Source: Hyaloscypha bicolor E
Lineage: Eukaryota > Ascomycota > Leotiomycetes > Helotiales > Hyaloscyphaceae
DNA: 64,000 bases
Assembly (NCBI RefSeq): GCF_002865645.1
Contig: NW_020194628.1
Coordinates: forward strand, 744,001 to 808,000
Direction of reading: 5' to 3'
A model generated the notes under the pieces. The model saw only the letters and a program-made list of their open reading frames with translations, had not been told where the DNA came from and ran no database searches. A program made the position numbers and the translations under genes. Of the stretch, positions 46,871 to 59,200 are shown in pieces; the stretch's first letter is position 1; the number at the start of each line of letters is the position of its first letter.

Positions 46871-48000
46871 ATTTATTATAAATTTATTCGAATTTAAATA
46901 ATTATATTAAATATATATCTTTATATTCTAAAAATAAATAATAAAAATATAATTATACTAGCTTTAACTTTAGCCTAAATTTTAATTTCTTTTTAAAAAT
47001 AACTTTAATTCTAATACATAATATTATTATTAAAGCTTTCTTTTATTAAAAATATATTAAATATAGCTTTAAATAATAATTTTAGTAAAGATAAAAATAT
47101 AAATAAGTAAAAAAAAATTATAATATATTTTTTAATAATTTAGACTTAGTTTATAATATTCTTTTCTATTATTATATTTAAATAATAAATTCTTTTATTT
47201 CTTAATTTCTATTTTATATATAATTTTTTTTCTTTTATAATAATACTTTAATTTCTTTATATTATTTAGTAATACTATTAAAATAATAAAGCAAATTAAT
47301 AATAAGGCTAAAGTTAGAGAAATAAAGCTATATTAGAATAGAAAACTAAAAAAAATTAAAGAAAAACAAAATAAATCTAGAAATAAGCTTAATATATATT
47401 TATAGAATTGAATTCTTTTAAGCTTATATTATTTATAGTAATAAAAAGAAACTAAAGGCTCTTTTAAATATTATATAATTATAAAAGGCGAATTTAATAA
47501 TATTTATATAAATTATAAATATAATAATAATAAAATCTATATTTTCTATTAATTTAATACTAATTTTACTAAGTTTAAAAAGCTTTATTCTATATTTATA
47601 AAACCTTTTATATTAAAGTTTTAATTATTTATAAGATATAGAAAGCAAGTATAAAAATAAATATAAGATTAGAAAATAAAGAAAAAGAAGGTTATAGTAA
47701 AAAAAAAAAGTAAAAATACTAGAAAAAAAGAGAATAAAAGAAATTTAAATAATTCGACTAATATAAATAATTCGAGTAATATAAATAATATAGAAAATAT
47801 AAATAATAAAAGAGATATATCTTATTATTTATAGAACTTGCTTTATAAACTATATAAGCTAAAAGGGAATTAGAAATAGTTAAGAATAAAATATATATAT
47901 TATATTTTAGGAAAATATTATAATAGAAATAAATATAAATACTAGTACTTATATTAATTATAAATAGCTTTATTTTAGCTACTTTTCTATAAGTTATATA
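46871..48000. other. AT-rich repeat remnant, not assignable
   Basis: RIP-like AT-rich sequence with no recognisable ends or coding domains. Confidence 0.4.
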
Positions 48001-48362
48001 TATATACGAGTGTAATAATGGTTTATAAGAAAGGGGACCTCGGTTTTAGTAATATAGTAAGTAGGGTACTACTATTCCTAATAATTTTTGGTAGGTAAGG
48101 TATAGCATATACTAAAATTATAAAATTACTACCTTACGGGCGATTCTAGCCGTACTATAAGGTTAAAATAAATATAAAGTTGTCAGGATATCGAAAATAC
48201 TATGGGACGTTATTATTTAATAGGATTTATAATTATAATAAATGGTTAATTAAAAATCGATTTTTTGGGTTGGGCGTATGGGGGTTTGAGCGGTTGGCTA
48301 GTGGATACTTCTATTGTGGAGGGGTAAATTTTGCGCAACAATAATCCTGCATCAGCAATATA
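48001..48362. other. Transition from the AT-rich block to the gene-fragment island
   Basis: Base composition recovers here. The part at 48258-48305 (GGGCGTATGGGGGTTTGAGCGG and the following TTGGCTAGTGGATACTTCTA) resembles the right end of the 237-bp MITE at 6848-7084 with transition differences. There is no gene. Confidence 0.35.
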
Positions 48363-49595
48363 ATGGAAGATGACCGAGCGCAAGTTGATCTGGGCGTTGC
48401 CGTTGATGTCGAGGAGAGGGTAGAAGAAGAGGCCCAGAAGCTACCAAAGAGGAGGTCGTGGGGCGGAGGCAAGCAGCAGAAGCAGCGTCAAATGGCGAAG
48501 CAGATGGATCTGTCGAGAGCAAAGGCACAATCCAAGGTATGAGCTTCTCGTGATAGGCAGTATGATTCAGTCTCTCACTGACATTGGATAGTGTCCAAAT
48601 TTCGGAGAACTCCTCGAACTCTCAATCAAGTCCCGCTCGAAATCCTAAATGACCCAGACATCAACGCCGCCATCGCACTCTTCCCTCTAAACTACTCCTT
48701 CGAGATCCACAAGACGATACACCGTATACAAACAAATGAGTCGAAAAAGGTCGCTCTGCAGATGCCGGAAGGACTGCTGCTGTTCGCCACTACCATTTTA
48801 GATATCCTCAACAATTCTGCACCGGAGTTGAGACGCTGATTATGGGCGATGTAATATACGGAGCATGTTGTATCGACGACTACACTGCGAGAGCGCTTGG
48901 ATGTGATCTGCTGGTATATTATGCACACTCGTGTTTAATACTTGTCGATATCACTACTATCAAGACGCTGTACGTCTTTGTGGATATCAGCATCGATATT
49001 GCACATTTGCTGTCAACCTTGGAGAAGAACTTTCCTGTTGGAAAGTCGATTGCGATGGTTGGGATAATTCAGTTCAATGCCACATTATATGGAGTTCGAG
49101 CACCACTCGAGAAGGCAGGATACAATGCCTTGATACCTCAGATTGCTCCCTTGAGCAAAGGAGAGATACTTGGATGCACATTTCCGAGATTAGATTCCAT
49201 AGAAGGCGTGGACATAATTCTATACCTAAGGGACGGACGGTTCCACCTCGAGAGCGCGATGATTCACAATCCCACGATCCCAGCGTATCGGTACGACCCA
49301 TATTCCAGAAAACTTACTCGGGAGAGTTACGACCGCAAAGAGATGCATACACCGCTACGAGATGCCATCACATCTGTCAAGTTAGCAAAGAAGTGGGGTC
49401 TAATCTTGGGATCGCTCGGTCGACAAGGAAATCCACATACGATGACAATGATCGAGCAGAAACTTAAAGCTCAAGGCATTCTATACGTCAATCTTCTCTT
49501 GAGCGAGATATTCCCCGGGAAGCTGGCGATGATGGACGATGTTGAGTGCTGGGTTCAAGTGGCTTGTCCGAGACTGAGCATCGATTGGGGTTATG
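48363..49595 (+). pseudogene. DPH1: DPH1 (diphthamide synthase subunit 1) pseudogene
   Basis: An intron-bearing copy of the radical-SAM-type diphthamide synthase subunit 1. Exon 1 (48363-48536) starts MEDDRAQVDLG and ends at a GTATGA donor. The next exon (from about 48592) has [20 protein letters not shown] and [16 protein letters not shown]. The frame then shifts near 48822: PELRR-stop in one frame continues as [20 protein letters not shown] in another, as though one G were lost. The rest runs through [20 protein letters not shown] and [19 protein letters not shown] to [11 protein letters not shown] near 49590. There the match stops, so the conserved C-terminus is missing. The joint at 48536/48592 also does not preserve frame. 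Several differences from the family as I remember it, such as H-to-Y and P-to-L, are C-to-T changes. An intact copy should exist elsewhere in the genome. Confidence 0.85.
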
Positions 49596-49741
49596 GTCCG
49601 CACCTGAAAGTGACGCTGATTCGGATTAGATATATAGCACCAGGATGAGAAAGTACTTTATCAGGTATGCTAACGGGACTGTCGTATGGCAGCAAGTCAA
49701 CTACGAGGATTAGAGTGGGATTGAGTTCGGATTGAGTATAG

Positions 49742-51461
49742 TTGCTTCTAGAGTTTGCGGCTCTTTCAACAAGAGTAAAGAGGTTCGATCGTATCGGAGA
49801 TAGAGCCACATTCGACAGTTGGAAAGATAAAGTGTATGACAAGCTACACAACAGTTTCGCTCAGTATCCGACAGACTACCATCAGATCGCATATGTCAAA
49901 AGCCGAACAGAAGGAGGAGCATACCAACAGATTCGAGCATAGTGTCAGCAAGGGCACGCTCGTGCTTTCCAAACGGCTGACGAAGTCCTCAACGCGCTCG
50001 AGAAAGTTTACAGAGATAGGAATAAAAGAGTCCGGGCCATTGACGAAATGCGTACATTGAAAAAGGGAAGAAGGCCCTTCGATGATTTCTATACAAACTT
50101 TGCCCGCTGTGTAGCGGAGATCGGATACGCCGACGATGCCTTAATCCCCCTGCTTGGAAACGCAATCTCTGACGAACTCGTGGGCAAGGTCATCGGGTTG
50201 CAGAAGCCTTCTGATTATTACGACCTGGTCGATTTTTATCGTGAGATCGACCACCAGATGCGAGAACACGACAGGAGAGTGTCCAGTCGCCTGAGAACAT
50301 CCCGTTCTGCGCCTTCGACAGACCCAACGAAAACTTCAAGACCAACCCCCGGCGGAACCTTCAGGCTGGAGGGCTACCGACTGAATCCCGCAGAACGTGC
50401 ATTGCTTGCTCAGCATGAACGTTGTTACAAGTGTGGCGAATACGGACATCGAATCGGTGATTGCACCAATCCGCAGATGAAGGAGATGCCGCGCCTCTCC
50501 GCTCGCTTGACGAGTAAATTGAACAAAGCCACCGTGGACTCAGACGATAATGGAACTGTTGTGGAGGGAAAAGAGTTGTCCTAGACCAAAATCGCGGCCT
50601 AGGACATAAGAACGGAGGAAAGTGGTCGATGACGATATCCGCTTGCTCAGTACGAGAAGAGAAAGTGAAGCTGGATGGCACTCATCTAGTTTTACCGTAT
50701 TCTGTAGATACTGGCGGAGAGCGTGTCTCGACGACCTCTCTGGTAGATAGCGGAGCAAATGGAATTGCTTTTATTGACCAGACCTTCGTACGCAATCACA
50801 AACTTCCACTTTAACGATTACGCAAGCCCCGCCGACTGGAGGTGGTAGATGGCCGTCAATCAGCCGCTGGACGAATCACGCACCTTGTATAACTACCTAT
50901 TGATATTCAAGGACACCGAGAAGTACTGCCTTGTTTTGTCACCAAACTCAGTCAACACCCGATTATTTTGGGAATACCATAGATGCAGATCCACGATCCC
51001 ACCATTTCATGGTGGAAGAACACGCTCACTTTCTCCTCAAGTCATTGCAGCCAGACTTGTGGAGTCGAGCGACGTATCGAGGTACGAGGAATTCCTAGGG
51101 AAGGGAATTCCATCCAAGCACTCGACATTTGCATGATCGGAGCTGTCCCGTTCGTCCGGCTGGCGGACAGGGCAAGGAGAGCTTCCGAAGGATATACAGT
51201 TTTCGCTGTGACTTTACAAGACATCGAAAAAGCCCTTGCATCCAAAGTGACGATCGACCCTCGTGAGAAGCTTCCCAAGGAATACTATGAATTCTTGGAC
51301 GTTTTCTCGAAGAAAGAGGCAGACAAGCTGCCCCCGCACCGCCCGTACGACCACAAGATACAGCTCAAGGAAGGAGCCGAACCACCATTCGGACCCATGT
51401 ACGACATGTCAAGGGGGAAGCTGCTAGTCTTGCGCGAGTACTTGGAAGAGATGATTGTCGC
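49742..51461 (+). mobile_element. Gypsy-type retrotransposon fragment (gag, protease, start of Pol)
   Basis: The gag frame runs 49742-50584 with one in-frame TAG (about 49940). It has the helical gag core (DRATFDSWKDKVYDKL, GRRPFDDFYTNFARCVAEIG) and a zinc knuckle CYKCGEYGHRIGDC at about 50431-50472. The protease follows at about 50629-50814, with LVDSGANGIAFID near the active Asp, and its frame is closed by TAA. Then come ILGIPWMQIHDPTISWWKNT and the linker EYYEFLDVFSKKEADKLPPH, typical of chromovirus-like Gypsy Pol ahead of reverse transcriptase. The element breaks off at about 51461, before reverse transcriptase, where CCH1 sequence begins. No LTR is recognised. Composition is far less AT-rich than the Copia blocks. 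Confidence 0.8.
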
Positions 51462-52680
51462 TGAGGTGCAAATACGGCACGATACTTCTCGATGACTGCA
51501 GCCTTGAACCCTGGCTTACCATTTGCTCGATCATACTCGGGAGCATTGAAGATGAAGCCAGAGACAATGATTTTAGCTGCGATCTCTAGGGTGAAAATGA
51601 CGAATAGTGCAAGTAAGGCAGGATCAATCGGCGACTCGCCCCACTGCGTCGGACGGGGGTGGGTATAAACACTTTGTGACGATTCGACGGTGAGCAGAAC
51701 GGTCTGGACCACAATGAGGAGTAAGATAGCTGGTTCCGTGAGGGGATAAACCAAAAGGTCGCAAATCTTGTTTCTGATCCTGCTTTCCACAGAGAAAATG
51801 CCCAGACTTCTCCCCTTCAGAGGATTGGGTGGCTTTGATTCCTGTTCCCATGGGTCATCTTGTGCTTCGACGGGTACCTTGTCTCAGACTCGTCACCCAG
51901 ACTAGAAATACCAGAGCTTGCAGTAGCTTCACCGCTCAAATTGACAACACGCTGTGACATCGCTCTCACTGTAGATCCAGCCCTCGAAAAGGCGCCTGCT
52001 GTTGAGGCTGATCGTGACCTTGTCCGACCCCCGTGTGGTGACAGTCTAGCCTCTGCATTCTGAAGATCGTCCCCCCAACCTAGAGCCCTTGTGCATCAGT
52101 GTTGGCGAGTCGAAGCCAACACTCTGAAAACTCGATCTCGATCTGTCGTGTCGCTGGCCACCAGGAGAAAGCTCTGTGCCACTGACGGGTTGCAGGTGGT
52201 GGGATCAGTCGGAGGTATCCTTTCGGACTCAGAAGGGAAGAACGAATTTTGGTCGTCTTCAGCATCACCATAAGGGGAGATACCATCAAAATCTCCAGAC
52301 CCATACAGTATATACCTCCCGAATCCATATGATGTCCTCACTCTCGGGCCCTCCGATAGATAGATGTCAGGCACAATAAGGCCCGCAAATCCCATCGCAG
52401 CTTGGAAATCCGCGGGATCACCAACCGACGATATCAGTGTTCCATCCTTATCACCAGATGTTGGAGCATGCAGTGTCAATGGCGGCGCTCCCGCAGGTCG
52501 ACTCGTTGCTCTCTCGCAGGATGGCTGGGAGACAGATCACCCAATCTTTCGTAATTATGTCTACTCGTAGCCGAGGACCACTGCTCAAGAGACTTCTGCC
52601 ACGAGAATGCCGACGTCCAGCATCTCCTAGGTTCGCGGAATCGGGTGGTCGTGCCAAATCCTGCAAACGTATTGATTGAC
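51462..52680 (-). pseudogene. CCH1: CCH1 calcium channel alpha-subunit fragment
   Basis: From about 51860 to 51462 the minus strand reads PPNPLKGRSLGIFSVESRIR, DLLVYPLTEPAILLLIVVQT and ALFVIFTLEIAAKIIVSGFI, ending EKYRAVFAPQRQ. This is the first membrane repeat of the fungal voltage-gated calcium channel Cch1. The part from about 51870 to 52680 is probably the long N-terminal cytoplasmic region (GFAGLIVPDIYLSEGPRVRT and RGRSLLSSGPRLRV in different frames), so it contains frameshifts. Cch1 is about 2000 residues; only a small 5' piece is here, joined directly to the Gypsy fragment. It cannot be a working channel. Confidence 0.75.
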
Positions 52681-53040
52681 GGGGAGAGCAAACTTTGAAT
52701 TCGATGCCGGATTGGAAACAGGAAGACTGTATTGCAAAGCTGGAACATAAATTCGGTAAGGTCAGCCTCTGAGAAATCGTAAATGGCCAAAGTCAGACTA
52801 TGCGCGGGTAGAGTTCTACCGGTAGAAATCTACTACTAGGTGCGGATCCCGGGTTACAAACTGCATGGGCGCTCATCTTCGTGAACTGATTTCGTTGGTT
52901 GGATAACTGCTCTACTGTCCCTTACACTTTAAAGGACACTTTGTCACAAGTAAAGACTTGATTACTATTGAAATCCTTAGAGCCATGCTGCCGGCTATGC
53001 AAGTCATTAGTGTTTGAACATGGAATAGGAGCCTCCACTA
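52681..53040. other. Intergenic region
   Basis: About 360 bp between the CCH1 fragment and the 3' end of the Ras-like gene. No recognisable feature. Confidence 0.35.
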
Positions 53041-54103
53041 TCAGGAAAGACGATGTGTGGCCTTCATGGAAATCCGGGCCAGGAAATCCCATGCGCGATT
53101 CCGCTGTAACAACTTTCTAGCCTCTAATACCTCCGCACTAATCGGCTGGGAGGATTCCACCTCATGCTGTTTCTGGATCTTCTTCACGATTCGACACTCC
53201 CGTACCAGACCTTCAAATATCGGCTCAACCGTATCATAAATCATGGACGAAGATTCAACAAATGTACAACCAAGACGGTCCGCAAGGGCCTTTCCATCCT
53301 CCGATGTAACCTGTTGCTTCCGGGATGAAGGGTTTGTAATATCAGCCACTATCCAAACCGGCATTGACGGTCTGAAAGTGTTTGCCTCTCGGTAAAATTT
53401 GATTCCTTTATTATAGAACATCTTACAGACCAGGAGGATATCCATATTGACATTATTATGGTGTGGCTTGCGGTCTATGATCGGGTCGGGAGAAGTTAGG
53501 CACATGCGGAGAATCGAGAGTTGCAGCTCTGTAGGGAGACGTGGAAAACAGGTGCAGGCCTCTGCTGATTGGTCTGATGGATGCTTTGGTATGCGAAGCC
53601 TGACTCTCAGCTTTTGCGATAAGCTCATAAGGCCTTTTGTATGCCCAGCAGACAGCTGGCTCAGCTCTATTGAGCGCGCAACAATACCCGGGCTATTGCA
53701 TGATACTCTAGGTTGAGGTTCGTGGCGCTTTCCTAGAATATCCATATAGAAGGACAGGACAAGATCGAAAGAATATCGGGAAGTGACGTCATAAAGTAAG
53801 ATAAATGCATGGGCGTCACGAATATACTGGAATTTGAGTGTGCGGTACTCCCACGATGAATCCATCGTTGATTCGTATACCAGATACGGTTTCCCATCGA
53901 CGACGATATGCTTCCGGAAGTCTGAGCTACTTTCAATAGTATGGTCTTCCGAGAAGACATGCCAGACAAACTACAAACAATTAGTGACTGATCGCTAGGT
54001 TTGTAGGGCATGGATGTACTTGGGTCCATAAAGCAGAGACTGCGCGTATCGACTCCCCCAGTACCAAGATTTTTATTTCCCCAACACGTGAGGGGCGCTC
54101 CAT
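53041..54103 (-). CDS. Ras-like protein with degenerate GTP-binding motifs and an F-box-like insertion
   Basis: Exons 54103-54020 and 53970-53041 join in phase 0 over a 49-nt intron (GTACAT...TTGTAG) and give 337 residues. The Ras fold is followed by eye: IKILVLGESIRAVSALWTQ (10-28) stands for the P-loop strand, FVWHVF...HTIE (29-41) for switch I, FRKHIVVDGKPYLVYEST (46-63) for the beta2-beta3 strands, and FQYIRDAHAFILLYDVTSRYSFD (75 onward, in part) for the region after switch II. The G1 lysine is gone (AVS for GKS), DTAGQ is replaced by ESTMD (61-65), and the NKxD box is replaced by DITN (238-241). Between G3 and G4, FPRLPTELQLSILRMCL...NTF (170-227) resembles a fungal F-box-like domain. 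The C-terminus has no CaaX box. The frame is open throughout, so it may be expressed; a pseudo-GTPase or recent decay are both possible. Confidence 0.7.
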
Positions 54104-54430
54104 CTAAATTCCAACAGCACTAGGTAAAAGGGGAGTAGAAAATGGAAATGTAGAGAATTCTAGGGCACCCTGAATCGGTTGCCAACAGATGTATGCACGC
54201 AATGTTGTTGACCTCTATGCCTGTTTGGGGGTTGGTGTAGAAGTCGTGTTTATAGACGCAGAAAGGATGGAGTGCGGGTACGGATTGAAATGGTGACTAT
54301 TAGCGCCTAGCTAAGGGAAATTAGCTCCGCACTAGTTTAGCTTCGCGCCATGTCGGAAGCGAGCCAATTATATAACACATGATATATCGTACCTCTTAAC
54401 CAACATCCCTGTGTGGCGAAAGTCCTGTAG
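54104..54430. other. Upstream region of the Ras-like gene
   Basis: About 330 bp of ordinary composition that probably includes the promoter. The AT-rich block begins near 54430. Confidence 0.4.
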
Positions 54431-55934
54431 TATAACTAAATAATTAACTAAATCACAAATATCTTAGTATAAAGTAATAATATTTCATTTGTAATACTTT
54501 AGCCTTATATTTAATCTCTTATAATTCTAATTTAAACTGTGAGTTTTTTAAGAATTTATATAAAAATTTATTAATTATATTTTAATTATTAATTATTTTA
54601 TATTATAATTTAGTTTAGAATAATAGTATTTCCTTTTCTAGTACTAGTTATATAATAATACTAGTTTTTGCTTAATTCGGTATTTTATATTATAAAAGAA
54701 TATTATAATAAATTAAAACCCGATTTATATATTTAGCTAAAAGCTTTTACTAAATTATATAAGAAAGGCTAGAATCTTTATTATATAATATATTTTCTTG
54801 AATTAATAAAATAATTATATATTACTTAAATAGTTCAAATACTTTTTTAAAAAAAAACTTTTTTTAAAGAGTTTTATTTAATTAATTAAACTATTAGCTT
54901 TTTTTATATAAAAGTCTAGCTTATAATATTAGAATTTTTTATTTTTTATTTTTACTAATTAGAAATTATATATATATATATAAAGCTAGAAATAAAAAGT
55001 ATCTGATTTATATATAAAAAATAAAACTTAAAATAAATAAAACTAGAAATAAACTTTATTTAAAATTATTTATAAAGCTAATACTTTAATAGAACTTTAA
55101 AATATATAAAAATTATATATAAGAAATACCTAAAATTATATATAAAAGCTAGAATACTAATCTAATTAATTAATACCAGAAATTATTTAAATTTCCCTAA
55201 GCCTAGCTCAAAATAAATTATTAGATTTTTTTATTATATAAAAATTTAAAAATAAAACTTCTAATAATTAATTAAATAAATAAATAAATAATTATATAAA
55301 ATTGAAATAATAAATAAAGCCTTTAATTAATTATAGAAAGCTTTAATAATATAGTTCTAATAATTATTAGAACTAGCTATATAATAAATAAATTTAATAA
55401 TAAATCTAGTTATATAAATTAAATTAATTAATAAATATATAATAATTCTAAATCTTTTATAAATATAAATATTTTTTCTATTTTATATATTTCTCTAATT
55501 TCTATTTATAAAATAACTAAAGGCCTGCTTTTTAAATTTTAATAAATTTAATAAAAATAACTTGGCCTTATATTTCTAGTTTAAAGATCTCTTATAAATA
55601 AAGCTAGAAATTAATAAAGAAATAATTATTGGTTTATTAATAATATATAATACTAATATATTAAAATTAATAAAATTATTATTATTTAGAAATGAGAATT
55701 ATAATATTATAATATTAATATATAATTCCTAAATCTATTAAATTTAATATAAGATATTTATTAATAAATAATAAGATAATAGAATAAATTAGTAAATTAT
55801 AAAACTATAATATTAAATTTAATATAGAACTAATTTCTATTTCTTTTATAAGATTTAGAGAAGCTTTCTCTAAATAGGAAGCCCTAATAATATATATATA
55901 TATATAATTAGTAATTTATAATATAAATAGTAAT
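54431..55934 (-). mobile_element. AT-rich block with a minus-orientation copy of repeat family B
   Basis: About 54700-55620 is the reverse complement of 45560-46870 after allowing for transitions. At 55241-55262 it preserves the uninterrupted target site of the solo LTR found in the other copy. Sequence on either side is RIP-like and not classifiable. Confidence 0.5.
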
Positions 55935-56261
55935 TATTGGTTTACTAGTAATATATAGTACTATTATATAAGTATAGAAATACTAGTTGTATTAGTTAGT
56001 AAAGTTATTATTATTTAGAAGTAGGGATTATAGTATTATAGTATTAATATACAATCCCTAAATCTGCTAAGCCTAAAGGGGTCTAGTCTACTAGTCGAGT
56101 TACTAATAGAATGCGAGGTTATATAACTATATCCTATATCCCATATCTCATTACCCATATCCTATTACTCATATCCTATTACCCATATCCTATTACTCAT
56201 ATCCCGTATCCCGTATCCCATAACTATACACGTAACTCCCAAAGAAATAGCTATACTAATA
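55935..56261 (-). repeat. 3' LTR of Copia copy 2
   Basis: 327 bp, starting TATTGGTTTACTAG and ending CTATACTAATA. The heptamer stretch (about 56130-56222) is longer than in copy 1, alternating TATCCCA-like and TATTAC-like units. Confidence 0.85.
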
Positions 56262-59200
56262 CTAGAAACTTTCTAAAAATGCGAAAAATAGTATCTCTCT
56301 CTAATTATATACAAATTCCCTAGTCCGGCCTAGTACCAGATTTCCCAAATACTTTATATATTCATATTACTTCTAAGGTTTTAATTATATACTAAAGGCC
56401 GCGGCCTTTTATATGTAACTTTTTCTTTTATAATATCCTCCTATCTTATATATCTATTTCCTATCCTATTTGTACTTGACCTATTCCTCTATATCTAATT
56501 ATATAGTATTTATATTAATTAGGCACTTAAGGGCATTTATTAGCTTTAATTTTATTATAGAATTAGCAGGATTTAATTCTCTTTTAATCTATTTGACTTC
56601 TATAATCTCTTATTATTTATATGCCTAGTAGAGGCATATTATATTAATTATTAGACGCTTTTCTCGAGTAGTTCCTAATTTAATAAGGCATTTATATAAT
56701 AACTTCAAATCCGTATAAACTACTAGTAATAGTTCTATTTCTAGTACTTTATTAATTATAAATTTAACTAAAGCGCCTATATTAAAGCTATAAGTCATAC
56801 TATAGAGTTCTAAAGCTAGAATACTTCTAGTAACTCTCTTGTATTTAGTAAAGAACTAGTAAATAATATTAGTATATCTAGTTCCGTTTATTAGAACTAG
56901 AATATATCTGATTTAGGAAGAGAAATCTTTATTATTTATAAATAAAGTATTTATAAAAATAATTAAATATAAGAACTTCTTTACTAGCTTTATAAATCTT
57001 AGTTCTCTAGTAATATTCTTAATTTACTATTAAATATACTTATTAAGTACCTTTATATTAGTTTCCGAGAGTTTAATAGCCTGAGCCATAATTAATAGGT
57101 TATATAAAGCTTCTAATTAATAGACTAATATAATATATATTCCTCTAGTATATTAGGTAATATATTAGTTCTTAATAAAAAGATCTTAATAAATAGTACC
57201 TTTACTACTTATAGTAGTAGTATTCTTTATAGAAATAGTTCGGAGGTTTTTATACTAGTATTTCTATATAAGGGTAATTTTAGTAATATTTATATAAATA
57301 ATACCTTTATTAAACTTGAGATTATAATTAATAGTAAGGTATTTATACTTCTTAGCCAAAAACTTAGTCTTTTAGAGCTTTAGTTACTTTGTTTTTATAA
57401 AATTATTAGTTCTAATAAATAGGGGATTATTAGTTTAAAGACTAATAATTCTAAAGGGTTACTTATTATAAAGAAGGCAAGGATTATAAATTAATTATTC
57501 TATAGAAAGCTCGTTAATATAGTAGGAATAATAAGTCTTAAACTAGTAATTCCTAGCTTCCGGTATATTATATAGTAGTTTTATAATCTTTAGAACTAAA
57601 TTATTATTTAGATTTAGCTTTCTAGTAAGCTTATAAGGTAGATTAATATAAAAATTATAATTAAGTAAGGTTATTAATTAGATATAAGCTTGCGAGATAT
57701 TATATAAATATAGCTCTATAATATCTATTATTATAATAGTAATACTAAGAATAATTCTCTAGCTAATATATTAAATAGTAAGTAATTATATTAATATTAT
57801 ATATTTCTTACTATTATTATAAGCCTAAATAACTAGTCTCGATTTCTTAAACTCTCTCTCTATATTCTTATTCTTAATCTTATTAATAAACCGGGAATTA
57901 AAAATATGTATTTCCTTTAGTACTTAAGATTTGAGAATAATCTTAAATATATTCTTTTCTAGGAAGCTAGTAACTTTAACTTAATAGAAGTTCTTATATA
58001 AGTTATTATTTTATAGAAATATTATAATATCCGGGTTCTTATAAGAGTATTCTCTACTATACTTTAATAAAATAGCAGGAATAGCAAGAGAAATTATATC
58101 TATATTACCTTTAGCCTTATTATAGAATTCGGGAACAGGTTTAGGTTTAGGGCTATTAGTAATAATCTTAATATCTCTTATATAAAAGGGCTTTATAAAG
58201 ATTAAGTAAAAGGTAATATTACTATATAATAGAGCTAGTATATAGTTTTTCCCGTTAATGGCTACTAGCTTATATAGCCTATCCTAATTACTAGGTTAAC
58301 TAGTATTTCCTTTATATTATATAAGAATATTCAAATTTAAGAGAAGTTCGTAAATATTAGTAATACTAGGATTATTTCAGGTATTTAGGGTATTTATAAT
58401 CTGGTATCTAGTTTAAAGCTTCTGAATTTCTACTATTACTTTCTTAAATACTACTAATTATTATAATATAATTAGTAATAAAATATTATATTTAGTTATT
58501 TAAGGTAAAGTACTATAAACTAAGAAAGTTAGGATAATACTATTAGGTCTAGTAGAATTATTAATAGCCTTAAAAGCTATTTGAAATATAATATTCTTAT
58601 TAATTCTATTAATTTTGGCTATAATAATAAAATAAATATATTAAATTAAGTTATAATAGTATTTTATAATTCTAACGGAACTATAAGCTTTTATAAGAAT
58701 AATTTTAACCTTAGTTCCTATAGTATTTGCAAGCTAAGTAAACTTCTTACTAATAAACTGCTTTCTGGTATCTATTATAATCTAATTAGGAGGACCTAAA
58801 TAGGTATTAATCTAATACTACTTTAGGGTATCCCAAGTATATAATATACTAATATTTTAAAGCTATTAGCCGGCTTAATATCTAGTACCTTTATTAATAA
58901 TATAAAGTATAGGCTTACTAGAAATATAGAAAATATTAATAATAATAAAATAGTTAAAGCTAATATTATTTCTCAAGTTAAACTTAAATTATTCCGGTAA
59001 TTATCCGAATTTCTAATATTATTTATAGTATTTCATAAAATATTTAAGGGCTTTTATATTAATATTATAGCCTACTTATTCTAGTATGTTTTAAAGCTTA
59101 TTAATAAATAAATAACTAAAACGGTAATATAAATATTATAATTTAATTTCTATAAGAAAGCAGGAATTATAAATAAAGAATTCGGAAATAAAGCTTTATA

